This document shows, in pieces, positions 23,393-35,733 of a stretch of 64,000 bases of DNA (positions are counted from its first letter, which is position 1; each line of letters opens with the position of its first letter). Below the pieces are notes generated by a model. It saw nothing but the letters and a program-made list of their open reading frames with translations. It was not told the origin of the DNA and did no database searches. Made by a program: the position numbers and the translations under genes. This DNA comes from Ashinkailepas kermadecensis (lineage: Eukaryota; Arthropoda; Thecostraca; Neolepadidae): NCBI GenBank assembly GCA_034440615.1, contig JAOTOM010003650.1, positions 62,001-126,000 of the forward strand. Reading direction: 5' to 3'.

Positions 23393-23579
23393 AGTCAGGG
23401 TGACCCTCTGTCGAACGAGATCATGAGACAAGTTGGTAAGCAGCTTGCTGCACACGGCGAATCATGGCTGCGGTCGGGACCGTTCGAACGCGGCGTGTCC
23501 CGACTAGCGTGGCGAGCACGCCGGCACGTCAGGTGTGCCGCCGACACACAGGCTGTGCTCGGCAGGCGCGCGCGGCGAC

Positions 23580-23662
23580 AGCCCGCCGCCGGAGACGGAA
23601 CGCCGGAGACGGAACGCCGGAGACGGAACGCCGGAGACGGAACGCCGGAGACGGAACGCTGT
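23580..23662. repeat. 14-bp tandem repeat
   Basis: Five perfect copies of CGGAACGCCGGAGA, directly beside the 31-bp array. Confidence 0.93.
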
Positions 23663-23671
23663 GCCGACAAC

Positions 23672-24722
23672 GTGGTCTCTGCTGAAGTACAGCCGTGACA
23701 ACGTGGTCTCTGCTGAAGTATAGCCGTGCCGACAACGTGGTCTCTGCTGAAGTACAGCCGTGCCGACAACGTGGTCTCTGCTGAAGTACAGCCGTGCCGA
23801 CAACGTGGTTTCTGCTGAAATACAGCCGTGACAACGTGGTCTCTGCTGAAGTACAGCCGTGACGACAACGTAGTATCTGCTGAAGTACAGCCGTGACAAC
23901 GTGGTCTCTGCTGAAGTACAGCCGTGACAACGTGGTCTCTGCTGAAGTACAGCCGTGACAACGTGGTCTCTGCTGAAGTACAGCCGTGACAACGTGGTCT
24001 CTGCTGAAGTACAGCCGTGACGACACCGTGGTCTCTGCTGAAGTACAGCCGTGACGACAACGTGGTCTCTGCTGAAGTACAGCCGTGACGACAACGTGGT
24101 CTCTGCTGAAGTACAGCCGTGACGACAACGTGGTCTCTGCTGAAGTACAGCCGTGACAACGTGGTCTCTGCTGAAGTACAGCCGTGACAACGTGGTCTCT
24201 GCTGAAGTACAGCCGTGACAACGTGGTCTCTGGTGAAGTACAGCCGTGACGACAACGTGGTCTCTGCTGAAGTACAGCCGTGACAACGTGGTCTTTGCTG
24301 AAGTACAGCCGTGATGACACCGTGGTCTCTGCTGAAGTACAGCCGTGACAACGTGGTCTCTCCCGAAGTACAGCCGTGACACCGTGGTCTCTGCTGAAGT
24401 ACAGCCGTGACAACGTGGTCTCTGCTGAAGTACAGCCGTGACGACAACATGGTCTCTGCTGAAGTACAGCCGTGACAACGTGGTCTCTGCTGAAGTACAG
24501 CCGTGACAACGTGGTCTCTGCTGAAGTACAGCCGTGACGACAACATGGTCTCTGCTGAAGTACAGCCGTGACAACGTGGTCTCTGCTGAAGTACAGCCGT
24601 GACAACGTGGTCTCTGCTGAAGTACAGCCGTGACAACGTGGTCTCTGCTGAAGTACAGCCGTGACAACGTGGTCTCTGCTGAAGTACAGCCGTGACAGCG
24701 TGGTCTCTGCTGAAGTACAGTT
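23672..24722. repeat. 31/34-bp minisatellite, about 33 copies
   Basis: Unit core GTGGTCTCTGCTGAAGTACA followed by GCCGTGACAAC. Two lengths interleave, 31 bp and 34 bp, the longer having an extra CGA. Since 31 is not divisible by three, each frame reads a cyclic 31-residue repeat, which explains the long minus-strand frames. Confidence 0.97.
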
Positions 24723-25324
24723 AATCCGTGCGGCGCGCCGGAGCCGACTACGCCAGATAATGGTGCCAGCCAACCGGCGTACCACGGTGTGGGTGGAGTT
24801 CCGCCGCATCGATACAGCCGTTCGCTGCTCTGCGTGTGTACTAAGTGATTTGGCAGGATAATCGTTACTCTGCACTAATTAGCCACGATCACAAAGTATA
24901 TTAGGCCAAACTTCACCTCTACTTCATACAGACAGATGAAGTCAACTGTTTACAGACTGATGCAGCAGGCAAATGCATATAAAAACCTGCTGTCTGGGAC
25001 CGGGATCGGTGACAACTGGTAACGGGATGGTGCAGGAAAAATTCGGTTAGATCGGTTCAACAAAATATAACAGAAATCCCTAATTGGTTTCCATCTTACT
25101 CTCACGCACCACACACATCACTGTTCGTGTACGGGGACTTCTTAAAGTTAGTTTGGTAAACTTCTCACTCACAGGAGTTCAATACGACATTCTTTTTGCA
25201 CACAACATTCACTCTGGACGAATTGATTACGCAGATTTGCTTTAAAATGTCCGCTTCGATTCACCAGGATTCGATTCGCTGATCTCGCTCTCAAAGTCGT
25301 GAAGTGTACAGACTAAATAAGAGC
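24723..25324. other. unassigned stretch
   Basis: No exon or repeat recognised. Confidence 0.35.
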
Positions 25325-26075
25325 CACAGGGGCCCATCTGGATTCAGCATGCAAAGGGAAGATACTCAGCACCCGAGCCAATACCACATTCTGAATTTCG
25401 AAAAAAAAACTATCCAACAACATCCCACGAACCTACCAATACATATCTAGCCACATTCACTCGATCCCGCGTAGCACACGCGTGGGTCGAGCGACCCATC
25501 AATAATTTTCGACACCATCCATGCCTGCTCAGAGGGGCCTATACCGTATACACTTACCAGCATAAATCTAACCACATTCACTACTAATTAGAACTAAAAA
25601 AACAAGATTATACAACCAAAAAACGTTCACCGTCTTTATAAATACATTCAATGAGGGACTCCTCACAACATGAGGAGGCAGCCTATTCCCTTGATCAACC
25701 ACCCTTTGACTGAAAACTTGTCGCTTAACTGTCCTACACCTTGACTCATTTAACCTGAATTCATGACCCCCATGTGATACTCTAATAGAAGATCATCATT
25801 TATATTGACCTTATCTAACCCTTTAACGATTTCATACATTTCAATCATTCAACCCCTTAACCTCCTGTACTCGAGTGAGTATATATATAATTCCATAAGC
25901 CATTCTCCATAGTTTAAGTTAGCTAGTCCATTGATGAGTCAAGTGGCTTCGGGCTGCACTCTTTCTAGCATATCTATATATATTCCTTAGTAAGTGCTCC
26001 ATGCCTGCCCAAAACATTCCTAGTGGGGTCGCACATAGGCTAAGTACAGTTTTTCATCCCTTACTTTCTCTTATG
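25325..26075 (-). pseudogene. CR1/L2-like LINE 3' end
   Basis: Read on the minus strand from about 26060, the end of the RT region and the C-terminal domain are visible: YLAYVRPH, FGQAWS, DMLERVQPEAT, NYGEWLMEL, YSLEYRRLRG and, near 25700, RQVFSQRVVDQGNRLPPHVV. These are the closing blocks of CR1/L2-type ORF2. Stops interrupt it. The 3' untranslated part (about 25325-25600) matches the split copy at 62379-62463 plus 63465-63545 (GGGCCCATCTGG, ACTATCCAACA, ACCTACCAAT blocks). It lacks most of the RT domain. Confidence 0.8.
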
Positions 26076-26934
26076 CCTCACACTCCTATTCATGATTACC
26101 AGCATTCTGAATACCATGTTCCTAGCGGAGGTACATTGTTTTTCTCCTTTAAGGTCATTTGAAACCAACACACTCGGCTCTTTCCTCTTCAATGACATCC
26201 AGTTCCCTATTTATTTATTTCACGATACATGCCCTCCACGTACACTGGCTACTATATATTTCCTGTCCTTCATCCGATCCTCCCCACAACGTACCTTTGG
26301 CCTTCAGGCACAGGGTCAAGTTGCAAGCGAGGGTGTTGTAGTCAAAATATTTGGCATATGCATATTGATACGTGCTTGAACATTTACCTGATTATTTGTG
26401 CGCGATGAGTTCATCGTCGCATCTGCGACGTACGCTTGGTCGTATGAGCCCGTGTATTGTCATAATCGCACGACTTTTCTCCCTGAATTTGTAATCAGTT
26501 AGAATTGGGTTTTATCTGCTGCTGAAAGGAATTACGTCAACAAATAAAGAAATGCGCAAAGTGCCTATTCGATGCTTCTTTGTGCAGTAATCATCCACGC
26601 ATTTGTGTTGGTTACTTTCGCTTCAGGGAGCATCAGCCGCACAATAGGTTGATGTGAAGAACTGGACGGGCCGGTTCCTGTCCACGGTGCGGCCTGTCGT
26701 GTCGCGCATCCAGCTGATGCGCCGATCACACCACCGGCGACCGCTGACGTGTCACTGCTGCCGTCTGTATCTGCGCCGGTCATCGCAGCAGCCGGGCCGG
26801 GCGGCTGCGTGCGCCCCCGACAGCAGCCAGGTGGACGCGCCACAGGTTCGTGGAGCACGCTCGGACGACTCGAGACATCGGCCCTGGCTTCCTGAGCCGT
26901 CTCGGTCGCCGGATGTGGCGCCAGATGAGATCAT
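26076..26934. other. unassigned stretch beside the 33-bp array
   Basis: AT-rich to about 26560, then GC-rich with an open plus frame from 26654 that runs into the array (VAPDEIIVESS just before it). This could be an exon end but nothing identifies it. Confidence 0.25.
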
Positions 26935-28135
26935 CGTGGAGTCGTCAGCGGATCACCCCAGACTGGCGCGTGACGACGCGGTCTGTCACCCCGGACCGGC
27001 GAGTGACGACACGGTCTGACACCCCAGACCGGCGAATGACGACATGGTCTGTCAGCCCAGACCGTCCTGTGACGGCACGGTCTGTCAGCCCAGGCAGGCC
27101 CGTGACGACACGGTCTGTCACCCCAGACCGTCCTGTGACGACACGGACTGTCACCCCAGACCATCCTGTGACGACACGGTCTGTCACCCCAGACCTTCCT
27201 GTGACGACACGGACTGTCACCCCAGACCATCCTGTGACGACACGGTCTGTCACCCCAGACCTTCCTGTGACGACACGGACTGTCACCCCAGACCATCCTG
27301 TGACGACACGGACTGTCACCCCAGACCATCCTGTGACGACACGGACTGTCACCCCAGACCTTCCTGTGACGACACGGACTGTCACCCCAGACCATCCTGT
27401 GACGACACGGACTGTCACCCCAAACCATCCTGTGACGACACGGTCTGTCACCCCAGACCATCCTGTGACGACACGGACTGTCACCCCAGACCTTCCTGTG
27501 ACGACACGGACTGTCACCCCAGACCATCCTGTGACGACACGGTCTGTCACCCCAGACCTTCCTGTGACGACACGGTCTGTCACCCCAGACCTTCCTGTGA
27601 CGACACGGACTGTCACCCCAGACCATCCTGTGACGACACGGTCTGTCACCCCAGACCTTCCTGTGACGACACGGACTGTCACCCCAGACCTTCCTGTGAC
27701 GACACTGTCTGTCACCCCAGACCGTCCTGTGACGACACGGTCTGTCACCCCAGACCATCCTGTGACGACACGGACTGTCACCCCAGACCTTCCTGTGACG
27801 ACACGGACTGTCACCCCAGACCTTCCTGTGACGACACTGTCTGTCACCCCAGACCGTCCTGTGACGACACGGTCTGTCAGCCCAGGCAGGCCCGTGACGA
27901 CACGGTCTGTCAGCCCAGGCAGGCCCGTGACGACACGGTCTGTCAGCCCAGGCAGGTCCGTGACGACACGGTCTGTCAGCCCAGACCGTCTTGTGACGAC
28001 ACGGTCCGTCAGCCCAGACCGGCCCGTGACGACACGGTCCGTCAGCCCAGACCGGCCCGTGACGACACGGTCAGTCAGCCCAGGCAGGTCCGTGACGACA
28101 CGGTCCGTCAGCCCAGACCGGTCCGTCGGCCCGTG
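26935..28135. repeat. 33-bp minisatellite, about 36 copies
   Basis: A 33-bp unit with core CCTGTGACGACACGGACTGT then CACCCCAGACC. Variants (GTC/GAC, CCATCC/CCTTCC/CCGTCC) are arranged in runs. All three plus frames and a minus frame stay open, giving 11-residue peptide repeats such as VTPDHPVTTRT and CHPRPSCDDTD. Array length and frame openness alone do not show translation. Confidence 0.97.
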
Positions 28136-29199
28136 CTGGTCTGAGCATGTTTGCTCACCATCACTAATGATGGCTGCAGGCCGGCCCTGGCCAGACCTTG
28201 CTGTCAAAAACTGGTCTGGACCAACACATGATGCACGCTGGTCCGGACTAACAGATCATGTTATCACGAGTTGTTTCCAGCCCACAGACCTTCAATTTCG
28301 GAAGTGGATATACAAATTTCTTCAGAATACGTCAACTTCAGTCTCTTCCTTTCTCCTACACTATGTCTTTGATAGGCGAAACGACGCTTCTCACATCAAC
28401 TGAGTACGAGTTCGGAATCCCTATTAGTCGCAGACTTGCTCCACTCACAGGTGCGACTTTGTATACTTATTGAGAGGTAGTCTCTCTCCGATGACGATTT
28501 GTGCCCACCTAGAGCTGAGTCGAAGCAGGAACACAGCCCCCTCCCCTCACCCGAACCTCTCCATCGCGCAGAGTTTTCTTCACTGAGCTAGATGTGCTCA
28601 CTGAAGTGTTTTCAGACGACGCCCCTGGCTCCAAACCTGTATACCTGGCTATCTCATACCGCATGCTAGCCGGAGCCGACGATCGCCATTGTTCCTCCTT
28701 ATGGGTGAAGTTTGATGGGCTTTCAACATACACACAGATCTATCTCGCAAAAAAGACAAGCATGGTGGATAAGCATGGGTGATATCACCTTGGTGGACTC
28801 AGGGAAGCGTCCTCCAAAATCGTGATGGTGTGGGACCGTCCCCCACACTGTGGGGGAGGCCCACAGTCTAAAAAGACGTTAAACCATCACTGAGCTTCAG
28901 ACGCTTGATGTTACTTAATACGTTCCCTCGCCGATTTTCTACGACCATTCTCTGACTTCAGATGACCTCTCTCTAACTACTTGGAGCCCATCTCCGACTA
29001 AATACGGCCTTACGCAAACTTAGACCGCCACTCCATGACTTCACACGACACTCCTTGTTCGAGTGGTCCGCTCCTCGGTGCCTCTAACTCTCGACAACTT
29101 GATGAATTAGTAAGATCCCTTTCCAGCTTAAGTTGGCCTCGACCCTTTCTTCCATTATACATCCCTCTACAATCTTAGACAATCTGGCTTAATTTAGCC
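28136..29199. other. unassigned stretch
   Basis: No supported exon. A stem-like run GACCGTCCCCCACACTGTGG lies near 28835. Confidence 0.3.
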
Positions 29200-29392
29200 C
29201 ATGGGTGTCGATTTGTACACTTTTGAGGGGGGCCTTGGCCCCGTCAATGTTGGTTTGCCCATCCCTAAATAATCTTCCCTTTTAACGAGTGGCCCTTTAG
29301 GTGCCCCCAATGTATTTGGGCCCGCCCATTTGCTGCCTTGCATGTATTGGGACCCCGAATCATTTTCAGAAATCAACGCCCCTGATTCAGTC
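29192..29392. mobile_element. hAT-type MITE related to the 5.3-kb element
   Basis: A 185-bp element (29200-29384) from CATGGGTGTCGATTTGT to AAATCAACGCCCCTG, matching the ends of the 14.7-20.0 kb element. Flanks ATTTAGCC and ATTCAGTC agree at six of eight positions, fitting an old 8-bp duplication. No coding capacity. Confidence 0.75.
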
Positions 29393-30120
29393 CATCTTCG
29401 ACTGGAATGACTTCACGACTGTAGATGACACGATGACCCTGCACGACTGTAGATGACTCACAACGGACTTCCGAACACAATTTCCTTTGACTTCACAACG
29501 GCCCTTCGGCTGACAATCAAATACTTCAGATAATACCTAAAATAATGCGGCCACATTCGAGCTCAAACAACCCGCCTCCGACCTCATACGCCTCTCTCCC
29601 ACCTGAGATGTCCTCTCTTGAGTAAGTGTAACCCTTCTCTTGACTATAGATAAACACTGCAAACTTAAACAGCTCCGTCTGGCTTAAGACGGCCCAATCC
29701 GACTTATGTTTCCTGTACCCACTTGGACCCCCCCGCTAACGCCGTTCTTTCATCACTGCCACATCACCCCTTTGGTGACTTTCCATAGTCGCGCACGAGC
29801 CCTTCACGTTAGTATGGCCGACTATTGACCACGCGCTTACGCGGACAGACCCAGCCGTCATACGTGGCGACCGGCGATTGATGATGATGGTTGCAGGAAG
29901 CACTGACTTAATCTATCCGACGGCCATCTGCACCAGCACACACGTCAATGAAGGGCGCATCAGCGTCCAAAAGTTTGAGGCATAATACAATTTTCAAGTC
30001 CATTATTTCCCGCAATGCTCAAAGTTCTCGAGTTACTCGCCCCCGTCCTCTGTTCCGAACCTGACTGTGTTCAGTGACCGCACGCGTCTGAAGCGAGGTC
30101 GTCCGAGATTGAGAACTGGT
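29393..30120. other. unassigned stretch
   Basis: No exon recognised. GC content rises after 30.0 kb. Confidence 0.3.
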
Positions 30121-30154
30121 GGGCGTGCGCCCAGGGGAGGGCTGGACTGTGTGG

Positions 30155-30390
30155 CACGTGCGGGCCGGTTCGACCGGCGCCGTTGTCACCTCTGCACAGG
30201 TGACGGCCGAGCAGACGGTCCGGCTGCAGCTGCGGCCGCTGCGCACACCGCCAGTTGTGGCCCGGCCGCGGCGCCCCCTCCCCCGCGGCGACTCGGGCGA
30301 GACAAATAGCCGGCAGTCCGGTCCGGCCGTGACGTCACCGTCTGGGATAAATACGCGGCGAGTCGGGCGGCTGGTCGGCGTCATCCGCGG
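30155..30390 (+). promoter_or_regulatory. candidate E-box, CRE and TATA promoter
   Basis: In a CpG-rich stretch: an E-box CACGTG at 30155-30160, a perfect cAMP-response element TGACGTCA at 30330-30337, and a TATA-like GATAAATA at 30346-30353 nine bases later. An initiator-like GTCATCC follows near 30380-30386. The order and spacing suit a plus-strand RNA polymerase II core promoter. The next ATG in a fair context (GCCGCGATGC, 30551) opens MPLNNPDSETEPDRPR, which I do not recognise. Each motif alone could be chance. Confidence 0.35.
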
Positions 30391-30550
30391 CGGCCGTGGC
30401 GAGGCGCGGGCCGCGCCCGGCGCCGCCGCCACCCCAGCCTCCGCCGCCGCCGGACCGCCCGCCCCGACCGACCCCAATAACGGAATTCCTGCACACAGCC
30501 GACGCTGGCCGGCCGTCGCCTGGCGGCGAGCCGCGGTCGGCACAGCCGCG

Positions 30551-30718
30551 ATGCCGCTCAACAACCCCGACAGTGAGACAGAGCCGGACCGGCCGCGCTG
30601 CGGCCCATCGCCGCCAGCCAGCGAGACCGCGGCGGAGTCTCACCTTGCACAGTGCGTAATTGGCGTCTGCTCCGGGCGCCCAGCGGGTTCCAACAGAGCT
30701 CTGGCCGACCGGCGGTAG
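30551..30718 (+). CDS. hypothetical first exon downstream of the candidate promoter
   Basis: Reads MPLNNPDSETEPDRPRCGPS and onwards, hydrophilic and Pro/Glu-rich, to a stop at about 30716 unless spliced earlier (a possible donor is TGC/GTAATT near 30654). It has no domain or homologue I know. It is listed only because of its position below the CRE/TATA pair. Confidence 0.15.
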   Translation: MPLNNPDSETEPDRPRCGPSPPASETAAESHLAQCVIGVCSGRPAGSNRALADRR

Positions 30719-31556
30719 CTACGGCTGGGCAGGCGGAGCCTGTGGCGCAGCACGACTCCACCACTGCACCTCCATGTGCGACAGACACCCGGGAGCGGCC
30801 AGCCACCGCGTGCACCCAGCCACTCTCCGCGCTCACGTCTGGGCGCGCCGCAGACCCACCGCGCCGCGCGCAGTACGGCTGTCGCACAGACGGTACTCCA
30901 CTCGCTGGGCCTGTTTGGATTTGTGACGTCACCACCAGCGATTCGTTGAAGGTCGTTTGCCAGATCATCGATTCATCATGCGCTGCTGGCGCCACCTGTG
31001 AATATAAAATGAATGTGCGGTTCCCGAACCTCCGACTCAATATAATAACCGCCGCTGGACTCGCACCCAAAGGGGTCGTTCCAGTGCTCAGAATATGGAT
31101 GAAAGCTTGTGCTTTGCTTAGCTTTTTTGGGGGGAATGGAGAGGGCTTAGGCCTCGACTGTTGATTTGAGCCACTAATGACGCTGTGCCCCCCCCCGATG
31201 TTGAATTGTCAAAGTTAAGCGGGAAAGAATTTAGAGCACACACCCACCTGCTCAATGTTTTCCTCAAGAGCAATGCAAGCAAAACCTTCCAATATCTTGA
31301 TTAAGAGCACATTTTCTGCAATAAGCTTGATGTGTTCCCGATCCTTTTCATAAAACGACACTCGTGGATGGAGTGGATTCCCTTTACGTCCCTGTGAGCA
31401 GGGCGCATAGGAACGATTTTTAAGCTGGGAAGAGGGGCGAGGGCAACGGGGCCCTTCCCTCCATGGTTGCGGGCGGGGGAGAGGACTCCTCGGACACAGT
31501 CCTTCTATTTCCAAAAGCCTGTAAAGGGCGTTGAAACTTTTTGTAGTGGGCCGGGT
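30719..31556. other. unassigned stretch
   Basis: A second perfect CRE (TGACGTCA) lies near 30926. No exon recognised. Confidence 0.3.
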
Positions 31557-31810
31557 AACTGGCGGATCTAGCCCACGGCATCTTTTTTTTGGGGGGGAAC
31601 TTTCGTTTTTCGGTGTCAGCCCAACCCCTCCCCCAGTGGTGTACCTAGGAATTGCATCAGGGAAGGGGTCGAACGGATTTTGAGGGTGCCCATTCTCCCA
31701 CTATTTTTGTTAAAAAGCGCCGGATTTCGACCACAATATGGCAAAGGGGCCCATTAAAAAATAATAATTAAGGACAACATAGTTTTATGTGTAGGGGTCC
31801 CAGCCATGCG
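31557..31810. repeat. dispersed repeat D, CTGGCGGATCTAGCCCAC end
   Basis: Shares CTGGCGGATCTAGCCCAC, the CGGTGTCAGCCC block, AGTGGTGTACCTAGGAATT and a GGTCGAACGGATTTT(G) block with an inverted copy at 37950-38198. Its end resembles the CACTGGCGGATCC ends of the 35.3 and 37.5 kb elements. Confidence 0.75.
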
Positions 31811-34484
31811 CGGAGAATCGTTTTCAAAGTTGGTGTGGCCGAGGCGGTGACGAAGGCAATATTTTTATAAACTGTGTCCCCATTTTTCAAAACAGTCCGG
31901 ATTTACCCCACAATTTTTTTTGCAGTTTCCAAAATAACAGCATAGCTTAGTAAATGACACGCCGTAACCTCGAACCTTTCATGCGCTCTTTTCAGGCCTT
32001 CGAGTATTTTTTGCGTTTCTCAGGTACAGTGCACAGTAAAAGCATTGGTATGTACCATATCCTGGGCGACTTCAAACGGTCTCGTATTTCGAAAACTATA
32101 TAAGATACCATGAGGGAACATTACACCTATGCAGATCTGTTTCGTTGACAACGATGAAGATACACACACAGCACACAGAACAATACTTTCAACACTGGAA
32201 CAATGAATGGTTGCTCCTGCGGCCTAATGTCGTGACCATATGCAATCGTTGTCGACCACCTTTTGCATTCGTCTGGGAACAGAGTTCGTCAGGCGCTTGC
32301 AATATATGTATGGGAGTCAGCTGGCTTCAAACAGCTCGTATTCGTTCCCAGAGGTCGTCGCTGATTGCACGAGCGGCCCTCAACTCCGGCATTAGGGTCT
32401 TGGTCATGTGCTGTACGAAACAACGTTTCATTCATCGCAATTGTACTCTAAAAATGTTGTCTTGTACACAAGAGTAGAATACCAACTGAATGAGTTCTCC
32501 AGTAGATGAGTGAAAGTGGAAGTGAAAGCAAAACATAATATGGATGGGGGAGGGGGGGTCGAAAGGTAAATATGTCTGCATACTACAAATTACGGATTGT
32601 GACCATCCAGAAGTTGCGGGGATGAACGGACGAGCAATACAAATGAACACCGTTGGGACGTCTGCATTTTTGCTCATATGCGAAGATACAGATGTGGGTT
32701 CTGTGGACCGCTCAATGACCCTCTATTATTATGCAACTGCTGATAAAACGGTATACTTTTGTATTTCCTCAGTGGGATTGCATTCACCATGGGCCGCCCG
32801 AAATTAAAAAAAGTTCGCGGACACGTGGCACGCGGTTATAAAACTTAGGAATTCGTAATCCGACACACAGTGATTAATTTTGTGATAGTTGGAATTTTCC
32901 GTTCCGCTTCACAGCTGATCAGTAGCTGTGTGAAAGAGCAATAAAGCACAGAAAACTATCTGGCAGGCGGAAGCGCCAATATGATGAACATCCAGAGCCA
33001 CAGATGATTTTTTAGAAGTGCTGCAGACAGGCAGTGCGCAAGTTAAATCCAGCATCAGTCTAGGAGATGTTCCCAAAATGTTCAATAAGGATAGGTGTGA
33101 GATAGAAAGCGAAAACCACTAAGAATACGATCTTAGATATGAAAGCTAGGAGAAGTAATTCTGCAGGGGGACTGAAAGCTGTATGAAACACTTTTGGGTT
33201 GGAATTTCGTGATCCTACGTCAAATTCGTTCGGGGTAAAATGAGGCTAATTATCATACACTACCATTTTCCGTACGTTTTGGCGTCATTGGCATAACTAA
33301 TGGGCACGTTTGGTGGGGAATATAGTACAGCTAGACATCACCAATATAGTTGATATAGTTGAGGCGTTAATTTTATAGGTGTTGCTTGGATATGCTTAAC
33401 ATGCCTCACCGTCATTTTTCACACAAGATTTCGCCCGGTGCGTTTGACTTTATAAGTAAAAAACTTGCAAAACATCCAACAAATGTTTATTTTTTAGACG
33501 TCCAGCTGGGTCCATATCTGAAGGAAAACGAAGAATCACCTCGGTAAGTCGGAAGGTTTTAGAGATATTTGCAAAGAACCGGAGAAAGTAGCTCACCCCC
33601 CCCCCATTCCAGCCCACGTGTTAACCCGCGAATTACAGGGGTCATTTCCCCCTTTTGGTTTTCCACTAGTACAATGGAACCACTAAAGCTGGAGCTGTGA
33701 AACGTGGCATACTCTAAGACCGGTTACTCAGATCTCAGATATGTCGTGTTAAAATTCGAATGCCCCGGCGAGCCAAGCATAGGTCAAATGATATCACAGA
33801 AACAGATGCTGGACGATCACGGGATTCTTATGTAAAAACTATATCATCCATGGGTGATCGGTGATAGTGTATGAGTTCATTTGCGATTCAGTTGCACATG
33901 ATCTGTTTAAGGTACCTGGGTTATCGTAGGTCATGTGAATAGACGATGTCCATATTGGGGAACTACTAATTAGATGTAATCTATCAGTCATATAGGAATG
34001 GAAATAGTGAATTTATCAGACAACAATGCTAGATATAATTATTTAAGCTGCATTATCTTATTGTAGATGTTATTCTACACCATAAAAATGCAGCACACTC
34101 CACACACAGGACATGACCTCATTTTACCTCACATTTCCTCACGTGATCCAACGTAACCTTTTGTTTAGAATGTTCTCAGTTGAGTTGTTGAGGCATTCAA
34201 TATCATTTAGTAAAAACATCGTCATTGTATTTGGTAACTTCTGGCATATATATACGGCCCTCGTGAGACTCCAGCATACTGTGCTTGACCTGACCTGTGA
34301 CATCATCAGTGGCCTCCAGGTTAGCAAAATTTGGTGTCCCGACACAAGAATGTAGCCAAGGGGACAGGGGCGGATGCCCACTCCTGGGGCTCCGACGGCG
34401 CGGCACGGCACGTACGTAATCCTCGACGAGATCGCCACGGCGGCGACGGAAAGGCACACGGCACCTTTTATGGCTGTTGTCGAG
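31811..34484. other. unassigned stretch
   Basis: AT-rich. No exon, RNA or clear repeat was recognised in this 2.7 kb. Confidence 0.35.
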
Positions 34485-34800
34485 CTCCTAAGAGCGTCTA
34501 CGAACTCTTTGGTTGCTGGCCCTTATGAACGCCTACGGGCCCTTACAAATGCATCCGGCCTTTACGAAGCTTACGGGCCCTTACAGGTGTATGAACTCTT
34601 ATGAACGTCTATGGACCCTTGCGAACGTCTGCAGGTCCCTGCAAACGTCTACGGGCCCTTATAACCGTCTGCGGGACCTTGCGAACTTCTACGGGCCCTT
34701 ACGAACGTCTACGGGCGCTTATGGTCGCATATGGGCGCTTACGAACTGGTATGGGTCCTTACGAACGCGTACAGGCTCTTACGAGTCTACGACCTCTTGG
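34485..34800. repeat. tandem repeat of about 20 bp
   Basis: About 14 diverged copies of a unit near 20 bp, core CTACGGGCCCTTACGAACGT. Confidence 0.85.
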
Positions 34801-35214
34801 AAGTGTTTACTTACGCCTTACCGAATATTGGATCGAAGTTTTTTTTCCAAGAAAGCTTTGACACCCTGCAACTAGATGCATGTTTAGGTGGTCTACATTC
34901 CTGGTCATTCACAGTACCATGCCTGTTTACAATTTGTGGAGGGGGTTCGACGATCTGGGGCCCCAATGAGGATAAAAGTGTTGTTTTTTCTATGGTGTGG
35001 ACGAGCCTTTTTCGAAGTGAAGTTTTCTACATACGACGAGCTTAAAAATCGTGGGGATAATCCGGGCCCCCTTCTTTGAAAATCATTGGCTACGTCCCTG
35101 TCCTGACCAGTTTGAATTTTGTCAACTGGTAAAATTGTTTGAATGGTGTGGCAATGCCACACCAACTTTGAAGTTGGTGTGGCCATGGCCACACCTGCCA
35201 AACCGCATTCTCCA
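34801..35214. other. unassigned stretch
   Basis: Contains GGCTACGTCCCTG (about 35090), the inverse of a CAGGGACGTAGCC-type transposon end. Otherwise nothing recognised. Confidence 0.3.
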
Positions 35215-35641
35215 CCCGTGGCCCCAGCCTACCTCCACCATTTCTAGGTTACCATATTTTATTCTTGTTTACCATAACGTTCACGTTCACGTTCAACGTC
35301 TTGCACCACGTGAACGTTCGTGCACGTGTACTCACTGGCGGATCCTATTTTGTCAACTCTTGCTGTAAGCAGAACTTGAGCAGCATGGAACCCTCGATGT
35401 GTGTCAGAAACTACCATGCTACCACATTGGGCCTCCAAACGATTATAAAAAAACTTTAAAATTGGAGATTCTTTCATCCGGACGCTCTTTTTTTAACCTC
35501 GGCAAAGGTTACTGCATTTTAATTTAGTTTACTTCTGTTGGTTTCGGGGTGGGGGGCATAAGATACTATGCCCCCTCCCCTTTTAATCGCTTCGGATGGG
35601 GGGGGCATGGCCGGAATGGCACCTCCATGGATCCGCCAGTG
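35215..35641 (+). mobile_element. dispersed repeat A with CACTGGCGGATCC inverted ends
   Basis: From GTGGCCCCAGCCTACC to the 13-bp GGATCCGCCAGTG at 35629-35641. An internal CACTGGCGGATCC at 35334-35346 is the perfect inverse of that end, bounding a 308-bp MITE-like unit. The whole block recurs inverted at 37528-37942 and partly at 37003-37290. Shared internal blocks: TCTTGCTGTAAGCAGAACTT, TGCATTTTAATT. Confidence 0.8.
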
Positions 35642-35733
35642 GGCCGGGTGGAGGGTAGCGAGGTCAATGGGTCAATGAAAGGGATATTTTCATCCTTGAA
35701 GAAGTTTCCAGTGACATTAAAAGCAATGGACGA

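Noticed and set aside
23395..24875. Minus-strand frames of about 390-450 codons with YFSRDHVVTAVLQQRPRCHG repeats
   Set aside because: A 31-bp unit read cyclically in all three frames gives this pattern. No domain.
21085..28135. CRISPR-like regular arrays
   Set aside because: Units of 31-33 bp repeat without unique spacers, in a eukaryotic context with introns and SINEs. They are minisatellites.
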